64,000 bases of DNA from Miscanthus floridulus (taxonomy: Eukaryota > Streptophyta > Magnoliopsida > Poales > Poaceae). The DNA lies in assembly GCF_019320115.1 (NCBI RefSeq), contig NC_089595.1, forward strand, positions 110,810,461 through 110,874,460. The letters run 5' to 3'. How positions within the stretch are numbered: position 1 is the stretch's first letter; the number at the start of each line of letters is the position of its first letter. The notes beneath the pieces were generated by a model. That model made no database searches. It had not been told where the DNA came from and saw only the letters and a program-made list of their open reading frames with translations. The position numbers and the translations under genes were made by a program. Positions 34,695 to 45,960 of this stretch are shown here, piece by piece.

Positions 34695-35578
34695 TACGGG
34701 TTTAGTGGACAATATCCCCTTTTGTGTGCCATCAATATTATATTATAAAAAAAAGAAATAAGTCTACATTTGTCCTGCTACTCTCTAGTTAGTATTATTT
34801 TTACTCTACTCGAATACTCTTTCCATCCCATAATATAAGTACTGTGGTATTTACATTTTTATCTCAAAGTATAGATTAAAGACTTATGCGACCTTGGTGC
34901 TTGATTGAGATTTGAGAGGCATAGGCTAGCTAAATAGGCAAGCATTAATTGTATTGTTGTCATCCTGATGATCGATGAGCATCTTTTATCCAAATAGGGG
35001 GCTGTTTGGATCATCTTTGTATATTATATTAAATCAGATAAAATAATCTCTAGGTGATCTAAGCACCATAGACTATATGGATTGGATTATAATAATACAA
35101 CCAACATAATATTGATATCCTATAATCCATCTCAAACCTACTAATACGAGATCATAGGTTGAACGGAAAACATTGTCAGTGCACAACCCTCGCCTTTGAG
35201 ATTCGTGCTCGACATTGAGCACGATGCTAAAGAATTTTTAGGCGTATCTAGAAGGCCCATTGACGAAAGAGGATGCTACATAAATGGTCACAACTCACAT
35301 GCATGTGAACAAGTTGCTCCAAAAAAAACCATGCATGTGAACAATGCAAATAAAGGTTTTATCCATGAGCGCCGCAAATACCCCTTGCATCCCTAAAAGC
35401 ATTTCTGCAGCATGATTGCACCTTTCACCGATCCAAAAAAAAGCACAGAGAGGTGGGTAAATTAAATTATTTTGATTATTATTCCTCAGAAATAAAGTAA
35501 AGACTTTGTTAACCTCAAAACCGAGTAGTTCTCTCATATATCACTCACACATCCATGGTTACATGCATCACTAGTTCG
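34695..35578. other. Intergenic region downstream of the bHLH gene
   Basis: It contains a partial Stowaway-like end (TTTCCATCCCATAATATAAG near 34829) and a Tourist-like GGGGGCTGTTTGGAT motif near 34999. The last part must hold the 3' untranslated region of the bHLH gene. No other gene is supported. Confidence 0.4.
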
Positions 35579-36784
35579 CTAGAAGTGCGTGTTCCTGTTG
35601 GATTTTACGTAGCCACCAATGCCGGCGCCATCTCTTCCAAAGGCAACACCGGTGCCACCACCACTGACACCGAGGCTCCCCGTGTAACTCTGCGGCAGCA
35701 AGCTGCCGTCGTGGTAGCCACCATTGCTAGGGTTCGCCCTCTCCAGTGCCTTGACCTGCGACTTGAGGAACTTGAGGTAGCTGGCCGCCTCGTCGAGCAT
35801 GGACGTCGTGTCCATCCGGCTTCCTCCCGGCACGAGCCGCTGCAGCACGCGCAGGCGCTCGCTCACCCTCTCCCGCCGCAGCCGCGCCGCCACCGTCTGC
35901 GGGTCGCTCGAGATCCGCACGTTCTTGCGCCGCGGCTTGCTCTGTGACGATGGCGCCGGCTCGGAGCCGGCCCCGCACACGAGCTGGTGCACCGGCCGCA
36001 TCGCCGCCGCGCGGTAGATCATCTCCTTCACCTGCGCTAGCGCCTCCGAGTCCGGCTCGTACCCGCCGCCAACCGACGGCGAGGACCCTCCTGCCGCCTG
36101 GTGGTCGCCATGCCCATGCCCGGCGAACGTGATTCTGGTTGACGACGACGACGTCGCGGGGAGCTTTGCGCCACGCCGCGGGGCTGCAACCTGCGCCTCC
36201 GTTGATGTGGTCGCGGCTATCGCAGGGTACTTGCCCAGCTTCCGCATCGAGGCGAGCGCGGCCGTTGCCTGAGGCAGCGCCGACCGCGACAGGGCGCAGG
36301 ACGGCGACGCAACCTCCGTGTCATGGCATCCACCGCCGCCGCCGCCGCACGTGTTGGACTCGCCGGAGGAGATGTTGCCATATTTGCCGCCCGTGGTGCT
36401 GCTGTAACCGGAGAAGGCGTTGCTCGACGCGGTGGGCTGCGCGGGCTCCTCGGCCTCGGCGACCACGACGTCCGAACCGTAAGCGAACGTGTCAAGGAGG
36501 CCGCCGTCGTCCAGTGCGCCGGTGACGATCGCGAGCATATCCGCCGTGTCCAGGCTCATGAATCCGTCGGAAACGGAAAGACTCGCGCTGCCGTGGCCGG
36601 GCATGAGGTTCTGGACCGGGTGCGACGAGGGCAGGTTGCTGATGAGACCGCCATGGTCAGAGCGGAGGTCGAAGCCGCCGCCTAGAAAAGCGCCGAGGAG
36701 GCGGCCGTCGTCGTCGCCCTCTCGGCTTGGCAGGCATGGATCTGCTGCTGCATACTGCATACTCCAGCTGCCGAAGTCCTCCAT
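35579..36784 (-). CDS. bHLH transcription factor, HECATE/IND-like group (subfamily VIII)
   Basis: An intact single-exon gene of 401 residues, with ATG at 36782-36784. The bHLH domain is near residues 286-348: basic part [20 protein letters not shown], helix 1 [15 protein letters not shown], loop SRMDTTSM, helix 2 [19 protein letters not shown]. The DPQTVAAR...MDT.SMLDEA signature is that of plant subfamily VIII (HECATE, INDEHISCENT, bHLH087), nuclear regulators of reproductive and tissue development. The key E-box Glu of the basic region is Ala here (AARLRR), as is typical of this group, so E-box binding alone is unlikely and heterodimers are expected. The N-terminal two thirds is low-complexity, rich in Gly and Ser, with a GGGGGG run. 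The C-terminal tail is Gly-rich. It is one of the two clear host genes here; the exact orthologue is unknown. Confidence 0.92.
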   Translation of the reverse strand: MEDFGSWSMQYAAADPCLPSREGDDDGRLLGAFLGGGFDLRSDHGGLISNLPSSHPVQNLMPGHGSASLSVSDGFMSLDTADMLAIVTGALDDGGLLDTFAYGSDVVVAEAEEPAQPTASSNAFSGYSSTTGGKYGNISSGESNTCGGGGGGCHDTEVASPSCALSRSALPQATAALASMRKLGKYPAIAATTSTEAQVAAPRRGAKLPATSSSSTRITFAGHGHGDHQAAGGSSPSVGGGYEPDSEALAQVKEMIYRAAAMRPVHQLVCGAGSEPAPSSQSKPRRKNVRISSDPQTVAARLRRERVSERLRVLQRLVPGGSRMDTTSMLDEAASYLKFLKSQVKALERANPSNGGYHDGSLLPQSYTGSLGVSGGGTGVAFGRDGAGIGGYVKSNRNTHF

Positions 36785-37203
36785 GATTTATACACCGCCG
36801 GCGTGCAGGAACCTCAGGCAACAAGACTTGATACAGGTTTACTGCTGCAAAAAGATTGCAGCTTCGTGCAAACAAAATGAAGTCTTGTCAGTGCTACAAA
36901 TTTGTGAGACGATATGCAATTACAAAGTTACAATACTTCTCCAGCAGTAAAACACAGAGCAAAGCAGAAGAAACAAGATCATCTTTCAGACTTTCAGCTA
37001 GGCAATACGTCAGTAACTGACCTGCCTCGCAAATCGCACAATAGCAGGCAGATTGATTGAGGAATTGGTTTGGTGATGCAGGTTCAGGCCGCCTGCACCG
37101 ATCTGTGACTGACGAATTCTGAAGACTGCAGGCTGCAGCGCATTGCAGGGTAGCTAGGATGGTCCTCGATCTACTCCCTGTGGATGCCTGTGCAGATGGG
37201 AGA
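36785..37203 (-). promoter_or_regulatory. 5' leader of the bHLH gene
   Basis: This stretch between the TATA box and the ATG should hold the transcription start and a long 5' untranslated region. No coding sequence is evident. Confidence 0.4.
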
Positions 37204-37211
37204 CTTTTATA
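37204..37211 (-). promoter_or_regulatory. TATA box of the bHLH gene
   Basis: Read on the minus strand the site is TATAAAAG, in the context CGTCTATAAAAGTCTCCC. It lies about 420 bp upstream of the ATG, which would give a leader of roughly 390 nt. Confidence 0.55.
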
Positions 37212-37559
37212 GACGCCTTGAGGTGTAGCGCTGGCCAAATTTGTTTCCTTTTTCGGTAGGAGAGAGGCATCTTGTGGAGGCACTTGCCGTTGGGGGACAA
37301 CAAGGGTCAGCAGTGTCACAGCTCATAACTAGCAACTGACAGTTTGCCTTTGCCTGCACTCAAATGGTAAAGGGGCCTCCGAATTCTATGGTAACTTATT
37401 TTTGTCTCTGTGAGGCTGATGCAATAGGTCAACTAACATCTTTTATTGTTTTCTTTTGTTTTCAAATTTTAAAGATGATGATGTGTTTGGTTCTAGTAGA
37501 GTGGCAGCGTGCAACAGGGCTGGATATTATACCTTCATTATATACAAAAAAAAGGTTCT

Positions 37560-38511
37560 AGTAGAGAAATGGTTTAGACCTCCCTTGGAACAACCTAGAA
37601 GTACAAAGTTGCAAAATGTATGAATTGTACAACATAGGTACTTCTAGAGAAAATACAGCAGAGGTACTTTTAGCGAACACAAAGTGGAAAAAACTGGATC
37701 GGTACATTCACCATGAAGAATGTTCCCTCCCTCTACAACTCCCGCCACGGGGGCTATTTATACACGCCCGTAGGCTTTCTATGGACAATACTACCCCTAC
37801 AACTACTACATATTCGAGGTATATTCTCGCCTACCTGGGGCATACTCGCCATTCCGGAGGTATTGCCCGCCTCGGATAGCGCCAGCCCCCCTGGTCCCCG
37901 CTTGGTCCCAGACCGTGCCGCCTCTTTGCCGATTGAGCGGGCCCCGACGGACAGGAGGTTGTCGCCATCCTGTCCCTCGGCGGCGCTCTTCCCGGACAAA
38001 ACCTACAAAGTCAGCTACACAATCAAGAGTTAACTATTCGTCTAGGTGAATAGCCCAGACCGCCTTGTTGTTTTCGCCGGTCTCTTCCCCATACGAAACC
38101 TGCAAAGTCAACTACACAACCAAGAGTTAACTATTCGTCCAGGCGAATAGCCCAGACCGCTTTGTCGTTTTCGCCGGCACCTTGCCGCTCGATCCCATGA
38201 GCACCGAGCCAACTATCCGCCAGGCCGAAGGTCAATTCGCGAGGGTGTCCCCCAAGATGCTATTCGCCTCGATGGAATGGCGTGCCGGCTTGCCCGCGCC
38301 TTTCGACCGGGCGAACAGGGCGGATCCTGTGCCCGGGTTGCCCTAAGACCCGGACATAAGGCCCACATTTCGCCTTGGCGAAATGGTGACGGTCCTCGCA
38401 AGAAGCGGGTCGTTGCTTCGAGTCATTTCGCAGATGCGAAATGCCAGATGCACGCTGGGCGACGGCGTATGAACCTAGTGGGGCGCCCATAGGCTTGGGT
38501 GCCCCCAACAA
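37560..38511 (-). mobile_element. LTR-like fragment with hairpin-rich segment
   Basis: The right end reads GGTGCCCCCAACA, so on the minus strand it opens TGTTGGGGGC, an end typical of grass SIRE/Opie-type LTRs. I could not find a matching left end or a TSD. Inside are a 97-bp tandem repeat and four hairpins. No ORF is supported. Confidence 0.45.
38001..38190. repeat. 97-bp tandem repeat carrying a hairpin
   Basis: Two copies begin ACCTACAAAGTCAGCTAC (38001) and ACCTGCAAAGTCAACTAC (38098). Each contains CTATTCG(6 nt)(C/T)GAATAG, at 38034-38053 and 38131-38150. Further hairpins lie at 38366-38385 (9-bp arms CATTTCGCC) and 38424-38443 (8-bp arms). Confidence 0.75.
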
Positions 38512-39295
38512 TGGTATTGGGCACTATTCAGAGGTAACTTCTATCATTTGTATATGGTATTAGACAGTATTGGTTGGTACAAGTACATCGCATGAAATTT
38601 TGGAGTTTTGTGGCAGGGTTACGTCACATGATAAGGCTAATGATGATATAGGACAATGTATTGATGTATATAGCGTCTCTGCAGGATTTGTAGGATATCC
38701 AACAATGGACCTAAGTTTTTATACAACTCTACAATTTTCACACAGAGGAAGATAAACTATAAATCTTAGCGAATCCATTAAGATATATATAGATTTCCCC
38801 CCTGTTTTCTTTAAGCGTAAAAGAACAAAATGGCAAGCCTACGCTGAGGCATATCTTTGAAGTAGATGCGATGTATATAGATAAGTGTACAAAAGTCAGC
38901 TGGGCGCAAATAAAGATAGAGCAGCATGACGAAAGAAAAGAAATGAGAAGAAGATGATGTTGTATTTAATGGATTTTCTTTGATTCGAGCAAAGCAATGC
39001 AAGGAGCAGTGGAGCACACTGCACACTGAAGTAGTCTATGTGCACGCTGTGCTGAGAGGACCACACGCTGAGGATGATGTGCAAACCGATTGCAAGATAA
39101 AGAGTCCCCTTACCGAAAAGAACAAAAAAAAAAAACAAAGAACATGATGAGTAGATAAAGAAATAATACAGACTCTATACGCATATAATAGTATTATGTG
39201 AGAGAGAATAATCTGAAACAAGCTGGGACCTGACCAGCCGAACACCCCCATTGCGGTATATTATTTGCTACGACCTGGAACTTGTAACACAATAT
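38512..39295. other. No supported gene
   Basis: AT-rich DNA. Open frames on the minus strand across 38811-39251 are low-complexity and hydrophobic with no domain. I see nothing else. Confidence 0.35.
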
Positions 39296-39625
39296 AACCC
39301 CGTTTGGCCAAGCTCAGCTTCACCATATAAGCTTTTTTTTAATAGCTTTATGAGCAACTTTTTTTTTTGAAGCTAGGTTGTTTTAGAACAAGTGTTTGAC
39401 AAAACAGTTTTACATGATGGAACAATGAATATAATGACTATAATATGGGAGATGAAGATGGGATAAGCTATTTTTTTCAGCTTCATTCCAACTCATATCT
39501 TTGTGAGAGGAGGAGAAAAACAGCTTCACCCATAAAGCTATTTAGAAAAGGAGTGTTTGACAAAAAAAAACAGCTTACAACAGCTCATGAAGCTGTTGTG
39601 AATTGTGTCAAACAGACCCACATAT
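39296..39625. mobile_element. MITE-like repeat with AGCTT-rich inverted ends
   Basis: It starts CCCCGTTTGGCCAAGCTCAG and ends with GTGTCAAACAGACCC. Several internal AGCTT and AAGCT blocks face each other. The form fits a foldback or MITE element, but the ends are imperfect. Confidence 0.4.
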
Positions 39626-39654
39626 TTGTTTCATCACGCATGCCTGCATATTCT

Positions 39655-39797
39655 GGCCGTGTTCGGCTGGCTGGCTGGCTGGTTGCCGGCTGGCCAGCCA
39701 CCTCACAAAAACACTATTTACGTCCCGTCAGAATAGTATTTTTCTCTCACAACAATCAGCCAGAACAGTATTTTTCAGTCCTGCCGAACAGGCCCTC
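39655..39797. mobile_element. MITE of the GGCCC-ended family
   Basis: It carries the AATAGTATTTTTCTCTCACAA / CAGAACAGTATTTTTCAG segments shared with the MITE at 30616-30744 and closes GCCGAACAGGCCCT. A (GGCT)n run expands its left end. Confidence 0.5.
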
Positions 39798-40096
39798 TAT
39801 TAAAAAGTAGTCAGTTGTAATATCCTGGTAAAGGTTAAACGGTGAACAGCTGGCGTGGTATATTTTTAGTAGGGAAAAAGGTAAGCATGGTTTAGATCCT
39901 GTTTCCTAAAGAGCTCGCACCACAGGTAAGTTGGGTATATGTACGTACGGTGTACCGGTGTGTATGCTACACATACACATGTATTTGTATATTTGTACAA
40001 TTATACTATAGCATGGTGCTATGTGAGTATGTGCCATGGCTGCTTTGATATTGATTACCTAGGCTGCTTTGAGTTAGTACTTGGGACCAAAGACCT

Positions 40097-40242
40097 CATC
40101 GTGCCACTGCCATCATCTACTCCTCTCATCCGTGCCGCCGTGCAAGTTTTCGTGCCCGTACTATTTAAACATCGTGCCACTGCCATCATCTACTCCTCTC
40201 ATTCGTGCCGCCGTGCAAGTTTTCGTGTCCGTACTATTTAAA
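40097..40242. repeat. 73-bp tandem duplication
   Basis: CATCGTGCCACTGCCATCAT begins at 40097 and again at 40170. The two copies differ by only about two transitions, so the duplication is recent. Confidence 0.85.
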
Positions 40243-40254
40243 GGACATGATTAC

Positions 40255-41448
40255 TGTCGGTGTTTCGAACAAACACCAACCAGTAAATTTATATTTGTTG
40301 TGCGTTAAATTCGGATGGTGTACCAAAGGATACAAGGTTTATACTAGTTCGGGCTGAATGTCCCTACGTCTAGTTTGCTGCTGCTCGTGTTATTAGTACT
40401 GAAAAAGGTTTATAATAGGGGTTACAAACGGTCGAGAGAGGGACAGGTCTCAAGTCTCTGATAGAAAGGTCGAAAGAATGCCAAGAGCTCGGTTGCTGCT
40501 CGGCTGTATGTTGTGTGTGGAATTTATGCGTCCCTCTAGTGGGGTGTCCTGCCTTCCCTTTTATAGACCAAGAGGGGAGCAGGGGTTATAGATGGGAGAA
40601 AAAGAAAAAAAACTCAAGGTAGAGAAGGTCCTTCGAGGGTGCCGGGCCTTCCTTTTTCCTTGAGCATGCCCTGCTGACATGGCAGACCACGCTAGGGATA
40701 GCATGTTTCGTTGATCCTGATAGGGCCGGGCTCTGACTTCATCTCAGCGAGTGGTCATGTCCCCTCCTCCCCCGGCGGACGGTGCGGTGTGTCAGGACGT
40801 CGAGCCATGACTCTGCGGAGAGTAGACGGGAAAATAACTATACGCCTATTACTGTAGATGATGTGAGTTCTTCCTTGGATTGTAGTGGTTGTCGTATACC
40901 TGTGTTAGTATCTGTACCGGAGGGCTAATGACGGCACCTACAACACTGTTCGGGCTCTATTAGGTCGAAAAGGGCTTAAAGCGCCCGTCTCATCGTATCC
41001 TGACGGTACCTTCCTACAGGCGTGCAGGGCATGGTCCTCGGTACTGCGGTTGACCTGAGTGTCCTGTCTTACTTCCTACTCGTCATCATGAAGGAGCAGG
41101 GTGCAGTCGTCGGGCGAGGCGGAGCCAGCCCTCGGACGTCGGGCGAGGCGGAGCTAGCCCTCAGACGTTGGACGAGGCGGAGCCGTTGGGCGAGGCGGAG
41201 CCGTTGGGCGAGGCGGAGCCTGTCCTCAGTCGTTGGGCGAGGCGGAGCCCGCCCTCGGCGTCGGGCGAGGCGGAGCCAGCCCTCGGCGTCGGGCGAGACG
41301 GAGTCTAGCCCTCGGGGGTCGGGCGAGGCGGAACCAATCTTCCGTTGTTCGTGCAAGAAGCGTAGTAGTATTCTTATTTGACCGAAAACGTCAACGTTCA
41401 ATGGTTATTAATTTCACTTCATTGGGTACCCGGTATTAGGCCCCGACA
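40255..41448 (+). repeat. Solo LTR, TGTCGGTG...CCCCGACA
   Basis: The 1194-bp LTR has inverted ends TGTCGG/CCCGACA and a perfect TSD ATTAC (40250-40254 and 41449-41453). No internal region is present, so it is a solo LTR, probably of a Ty3/gypsy family. It contains a minisatellite near its 3' end. Confidence 0.88.
41109..41335. repeat. GC-rich minisatellite within the solo LTR
   Basis: About nine copies of the core GTYGGGCGAGGCGGAGCC are spaced 18 to 31 bp apart. Open frames on both strands across it are repeats of this unit and are not genes. Confidence 0.85.
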
Positions 41449-41453
41449 ATTAC

Positions 41454-42047
41454 CCACGAGTAACTATGCATACAGCAAAATGGAATATTCGTGCCTGTTA
41501 ACTGAACAAAAATATTACTAAAAAAATCTTGGAGAGGCTACTCCCCAAACTAGCAGGAACACACATACAGTACTTCATTGCTGGTAGCAACATGAGTTTT
41601 ATTTGTTCCTTTTAACCTTTGTCGTCTAAAACGCTGGTCAGGTGTTTAGATAATAAGAAGTGTAGCTTGTGCATGTTAATCGGTGTTTTCTTAGCGTTTA
41701 AGTTTTTCGAGAGGTTACATAATATCCTAGAGTCCAAACGATCTATTCTACGCATTGAGTGAACAATACACTTATAACCAGATAAATGATGACCAAGGAC
41801 GTTCTCTCATGGTAACATGGATATCACAGGGTCCATGTGCACATGTATTATGCGCCCCATGTCCATATCCTTATCCACACACGACCATGTTTGCAAAGGT
41901 CGGCTCTGATACATTTGTAACGCCTTAAAATTTAAACCGCTCAGGTGCACTCATAATAAGTGAAAAACACGCTACCACCAACCCACTTACACATGGACTT
42001 ATTGCTTCACGTAAAAGAGTTCACATAGGGAGCCATTACCACAGTTA
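41454..42047. other. No supported gene
   Basis: AT-rich intergenic DNA between the solo LTR and the Stowaway element. I see no gene or clear element end. Confidence 0.35.
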
Positions 42048-42276
42048 CTCCCTCAGTCCTGTAATATAGTGCATTCCAAACATTTTATGACAACTTAAGG
42101 GAATGCTCAAATGACGCACGTACCCATAGATTAATACCAATTAAGATATTTGTCCTCAAATTATGGTTTCTTTTTTAATAAACTTTGCCAAATCTAGGCA
42201 TTGACACCTGTAGAACGCACTATATTTCAGTATAAATTTGGAAAGTCACAATGCACTATATTTCAAGACAGGGGAG
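42048..42276. mobile_element. Stowaway MITE
   Basis: The 229-bp element has inverted ends CTCCCTCAGTCCTG and CAGGACT-like CAAGACAGGGGAG, and subterminal AATGCACTATATTTC / ATATAGTGCATT. It is flanked by TA on both sides (42046-42047 and 42277-42278). Confidence 0.82.
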
Positions 42277-42719
42277 TAATAACTAAGATGAAACTAAACC
42301 CCCACAATCTCAAATCAACAATTACATGGGCCACCATGGACCTAATTCGAACATGTGACCTCTCTCTTCACTTGTCACCTCCTAATTATCTCCCTAGCAG
42401 ATGAGTAACGCTGTTCTTTTTTACTTTACCTCTATGAACCTTTTTATTGCTTATTTGTACTCTAAATGATCTTAAATAAGAAATTTGTCAACTATGAATT
42501 TTTAAATCTCATTGAGCATGCTAACTTTGATTAGAGCACGTTTCCATCTAGGGTCACTTGAAAACTAAAAAAAAAGATGTGGTGGTGTCAGACAAAAAGG
42601 CTGTCAACTGCATAGTTTTGGACCTCCTTAACCTATAATTTTTCTATAAAATTTATCTTTTTTCTGGATTCGTACAAAACTATTATATATATTAATCTAT
42701 CTATGTGGCCTCTTTTTTC

Positions 42720-42977
42720 TAAAAATGACGCTTGAGACGGTTGTCTCTAAAAATGTATTCTTAGAGGCTATCAGCTTAAGCAAGCTTCAATGAAAAAAGA
42801 GACATAGCTTAAGACAACTGCATTTAAAAATATGGCTATATCTAAAGGCAAGCATTTTAATATGACCGTCTATAGAAATCTATTTATAGAGACATTGGCC
42901 ATGAAGCTGTAATCACCATTTTTTACTACCTGTACAGTAAAAGGGGTGTCATGTGAAAACCGTTTTTTTTTAGTAGT
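42720..42977. mobile_element. CACTA-like MITE fragment
   Basis: The right end reads TTTTTTTTTAGTAGTG, which inverted is CACTACTAAAAA, a CACTA-type terminus. Internal stretches (GAGACGGTTGTCTCTAAAAA, TATAGAAATCTATTTATAGA) are imperfect inverted repeats. The left end is not defined. Confidence 0.4.
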
Positions 42978-43879
42978 GAGGGGTTTTTTCATCCCAAACC
43001 TCCTTGCCACCGTGTACCAGTCCTGTCCTCGATTGAAATCGTCTGGAGCACACTCCAGAGTATTTACTAATGCTCAGCGAGTACACACCGGAGTACACTC
43101 TTTGGTTTATCCACAAATTTTGACATTTCTCTTACATATATTAATTATTCACTATCAAAATGGTAGAATTCTTCTAGTGTTTTTAAGTAGTAATAAAACA
43201 TTACCGCTAGTCATAACACATGAATCCTCACTACGAGACATTTGGTAGGAAAAGTTTATACTAAATTTTGAATGCTAAAACATTATAGAAAAAAGCAACG
43301 TCACTAGGAGAAGTCTAAAATTATGGTTATGATTAGCTTATGTCAGGTGAAATGCATGACGACCGATTAACTCATTTCATTTCAGAGACCAAATAAAAAA
43401 CAAGGAACGAGAAAATGATGACCACTTGGTTGCTCCAACCAAACATATATACCACCCTGGCAGAGTGAAGAGTGAACATTGAACGGTGTGGCCAGATAAG
43501 CAGACGACTCTACAATACAAGCTAGCCGTACTTACTCTATCTGACGACGTTCACTTTACCTGTAGCTAGCTAGTACTGAGCCTATAACACTGAATCCTGG
43601 TTCTGTTCTGGTATACTTAAAAGAAAATGTAAAACGATCGAGCGTCAACTGAAGTGCGATCCTCCATTCCTCCTGGCGGTATGGTTTCCATAGTTTCTGG
43701 TGCTGATAGCCTGAAACGCATCTCATACGTCTGACGAAGTGTCATCAGTACTCAGTAGAGCAAAGAGATCGACAGGCTCTGCAAAACGGCACCACTAGCT
43801 GGCTGCCTTGCCCGGCTTGGTTCTTGTTGGCCTCATCAGAGAATGAGAACGCTGAGATCGACACCAGTACAGCGACGAT

Positions 43880-44760
43880 TTCTGTTGGTGGTGACCATTT
43901 TCTATAGCGGCAGTTCGTAATCTATAGGCGGCACTAGAGATAAAACGATGGGGCCAGACCATGAGTCGTCAATGTAAATTTATTTTTACTGGTTATTTTC
44001 TTAAGTTTATCGTTAGTAAGGATACATGATTTCTACTGACGGTAGCCTTAAGAAAACAGTAAGTAAAAATATGTTTATAGTGGTAGTTTTTTATAATCTA
44101 GCGCCACTACAAATACTTTAAAATTAATTTTTTGAGTTTCTCAAATGATCTCGGGTGGAGAAATGGTCTGAACAAAAGCTGTAGGATTCAAAAAGATCTA
44201 CAACTTTGTAGTTGACAACTTTTTAAAATTTAGGGCGTAGAAATTATGTTTTAAGATTAATGATTTTAAAATTTATATTTTTTTGAATTTCTCAAATGCC
44301 CTCCAATGGGAAAATGATCAAAAACAAAGTTATAGATCTCAACGAGATCTAAAAGTTTGTAGCCGAAACTGTTTTCATTTGAATCCGTTTAGGGTTTTAA
44401 ATCTCAATTTTAAAATCTGCGGTAGTAAATACTAAGGGTATATTTCTACTATTTAGTCATAAGTGGCTTTGGGGTGTGAGACTTGAGGTGCTGAGTTCGA
44501 TTCCTGGGGATCGCATATGCATGGATTTCTTGTGCGCGAGCCTCCTCAGATAAATTTTTTTTTAGCCCGATTTATAATTTTTGAAAATCATTTGTAGTGG
44601 CGGTTTTCTAAAGAAAACAACCAGTGTAAATCATTTGTAGTGACGGTTTTCTTAAGAAAACAGCCAGTGTAAATCATTTGTAGTGGCAGTTCTCTAAAAG
44701 ACGCCTGTGAAGTTCGTGATTTTTTCACACTAACGGTGGACAAAGGCACAGTCAAAATAG
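43880..44760. mobile_element. CACTA-related non-autonomous element with subterminal repeats
   Basis: It contains repeated GTAGTGRCGGTTTTCT/TTAAGAAAACAGCCAGTG motifs at both sides and no ORF. Such dense inverted subterminal repeats are typical of CACTA elements. Exact ends are not resolved. Confidence 0.45.
44589..44700. repeat. 43-bp tandem repeat with TTTTCTTAAGAAAA palindrome
   Basis: CATTTGTAGTG starts at 44589, 44632 and 44675. The third copy is partial. Confidence 0.75.
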
Positions 44761-45473
44761 GTTTAGAACCGTCATTACATATGTTCTGTGTACTTGTGCG
44801 AGCCTCAGCGTCTCAGCGAAGAATTTAATGGGCACCGTCGTACACTGTAGCGAGATGCGATCGATCCATGAAGAAGAACGGTCCCCGGATTTGCGTTGGT
44901 CCCGATCCGATCGATGGACGGCCGGACACCGGACGCCTCATCTCCTGTGCTGCTGTGCGTCATGCAGATCACACAGTGCATGTCCGCGTGTGGGCTCGCC
45001 CCCCTCGTGCACGCACGCGCCTCCGGCCGGTCCGCCGCCCTCCGCAGGTCGATGTCGATGCATGCACTGCATCGCATGCTTGCCATATGACTCCGGCCGG
45101 CGCGGGCCCTTCGTCGTGGTCGTGCACGCCGCGTCCTGTTCCCCGTGGGCCGTGGTCGCACCAGTGACCCATGCATGGAGACCCGTAGGCCGTAGCCGAG
45201 CATGAACTGTGATTTTGGTTCACCAAGCTAAGCTGGCTCGCCAATCTACACTCTACTCAGCAGTTCAGCACGACAGCACGCACGACGACGACAGCACGAG
45301 ACTCGTGTCACCGCCAGGCGCCCAGGCTTGTACGGCAAGCATATGTGCAGACAGCAGAGTGTGCATTTGCTAAGGGGTCAGGACCCTCAAAATTCTAGGG
45401 ACTCAAAAGAATTTAACTACTATAATTTGTATTATTAGTACTAATAAAACAAATCGAATGAATAATAATTAAG
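44761..45473. other. No supported gene
   Basis: GC-rich DNA (44800-45340) has overlapping open frames on both strands without any domain. It could be an unrecognised host promoter or exon fragment. Confidence 0.35.
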
Positions 45474-45545
45474 GCTCTGTTCGGCTGATAACAGTCGGTT
45501 GAAGCTGTTTTATTATGAGAGAAAAATACTGAATAGGGCCTTAGC
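45474..45545. mobile_element. Short MITE copy
   Basis: AAGGCTCTGTTCGGC at the left and GAATAGGGCCTTA at the right are inverted relatives of the AAGGCCCC MITE family. GAGAGAAAAATACTG inside also matches. Confidence 0.5.
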
Positions 45546-45554
45546 AGTCACTGA

Positions 45555-45960
45555 TACTACTACGGGAAGCATTATTCGTAGACGTTATTAGGATGTTTCT
45601 CTATCTAAGGTTATTTGAAAAAAAATGAATGTCAAACTAAGAAAACTTAAAACAAAACTTTCGGGTCTTAAATAATTTCAAATGAAAAAAGTTGCCAATT
45701 ATAGAGTTATAGATCTTTTCAACTGTTAAAAGTTTCATATAAAAGTTGTCTTCATCGAACCTAATTTTAAAAAGTTATCAATTTTACCGTGTTGCACTTA
45801 TTTTATAAGGCGGGCCGAATTTCCATCCATTTCTACAGGCGGCTCGAAAGTCTAGCCTCTAAAAATCGATTTAGAAAGCATTTTTTATGGATGGTTTTCC
45901 ATAGAGCCGACTTTGCCAAAAAAAAATGGGGACGCATCTAAAATGATTCTGTAGTAGTAG
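45555..45960. mobile_element. Small CACTA-type element
   Basis: The left end ACTACTACGGGAAGC and right end CTGTAGTAGTAGTG face each other as CACTACTAC-type inverted repeats around about 400 bp without an ORF. Confidence 0.5.

Noticed and set aside
35727..36685. Several plus-strand and alternate-frame open frames
   Set aside because: They are shadows of the GC-rich bHLH coding sequence.
41109..41335. CRISPR-like array
   Set aside because: The units are contiguous degenerate minisatellite repeats in a plant LTR, without unique spacers of constant length.
41069..41401. Repetitive Arg/Ser-rich reading frames
   Set aside because: They are translations of the minisatellite unit inside a solo LTR.
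44805..45244. Possible GC-rich exon
   Set aside because: No domain, no consistent frame and no splice context.
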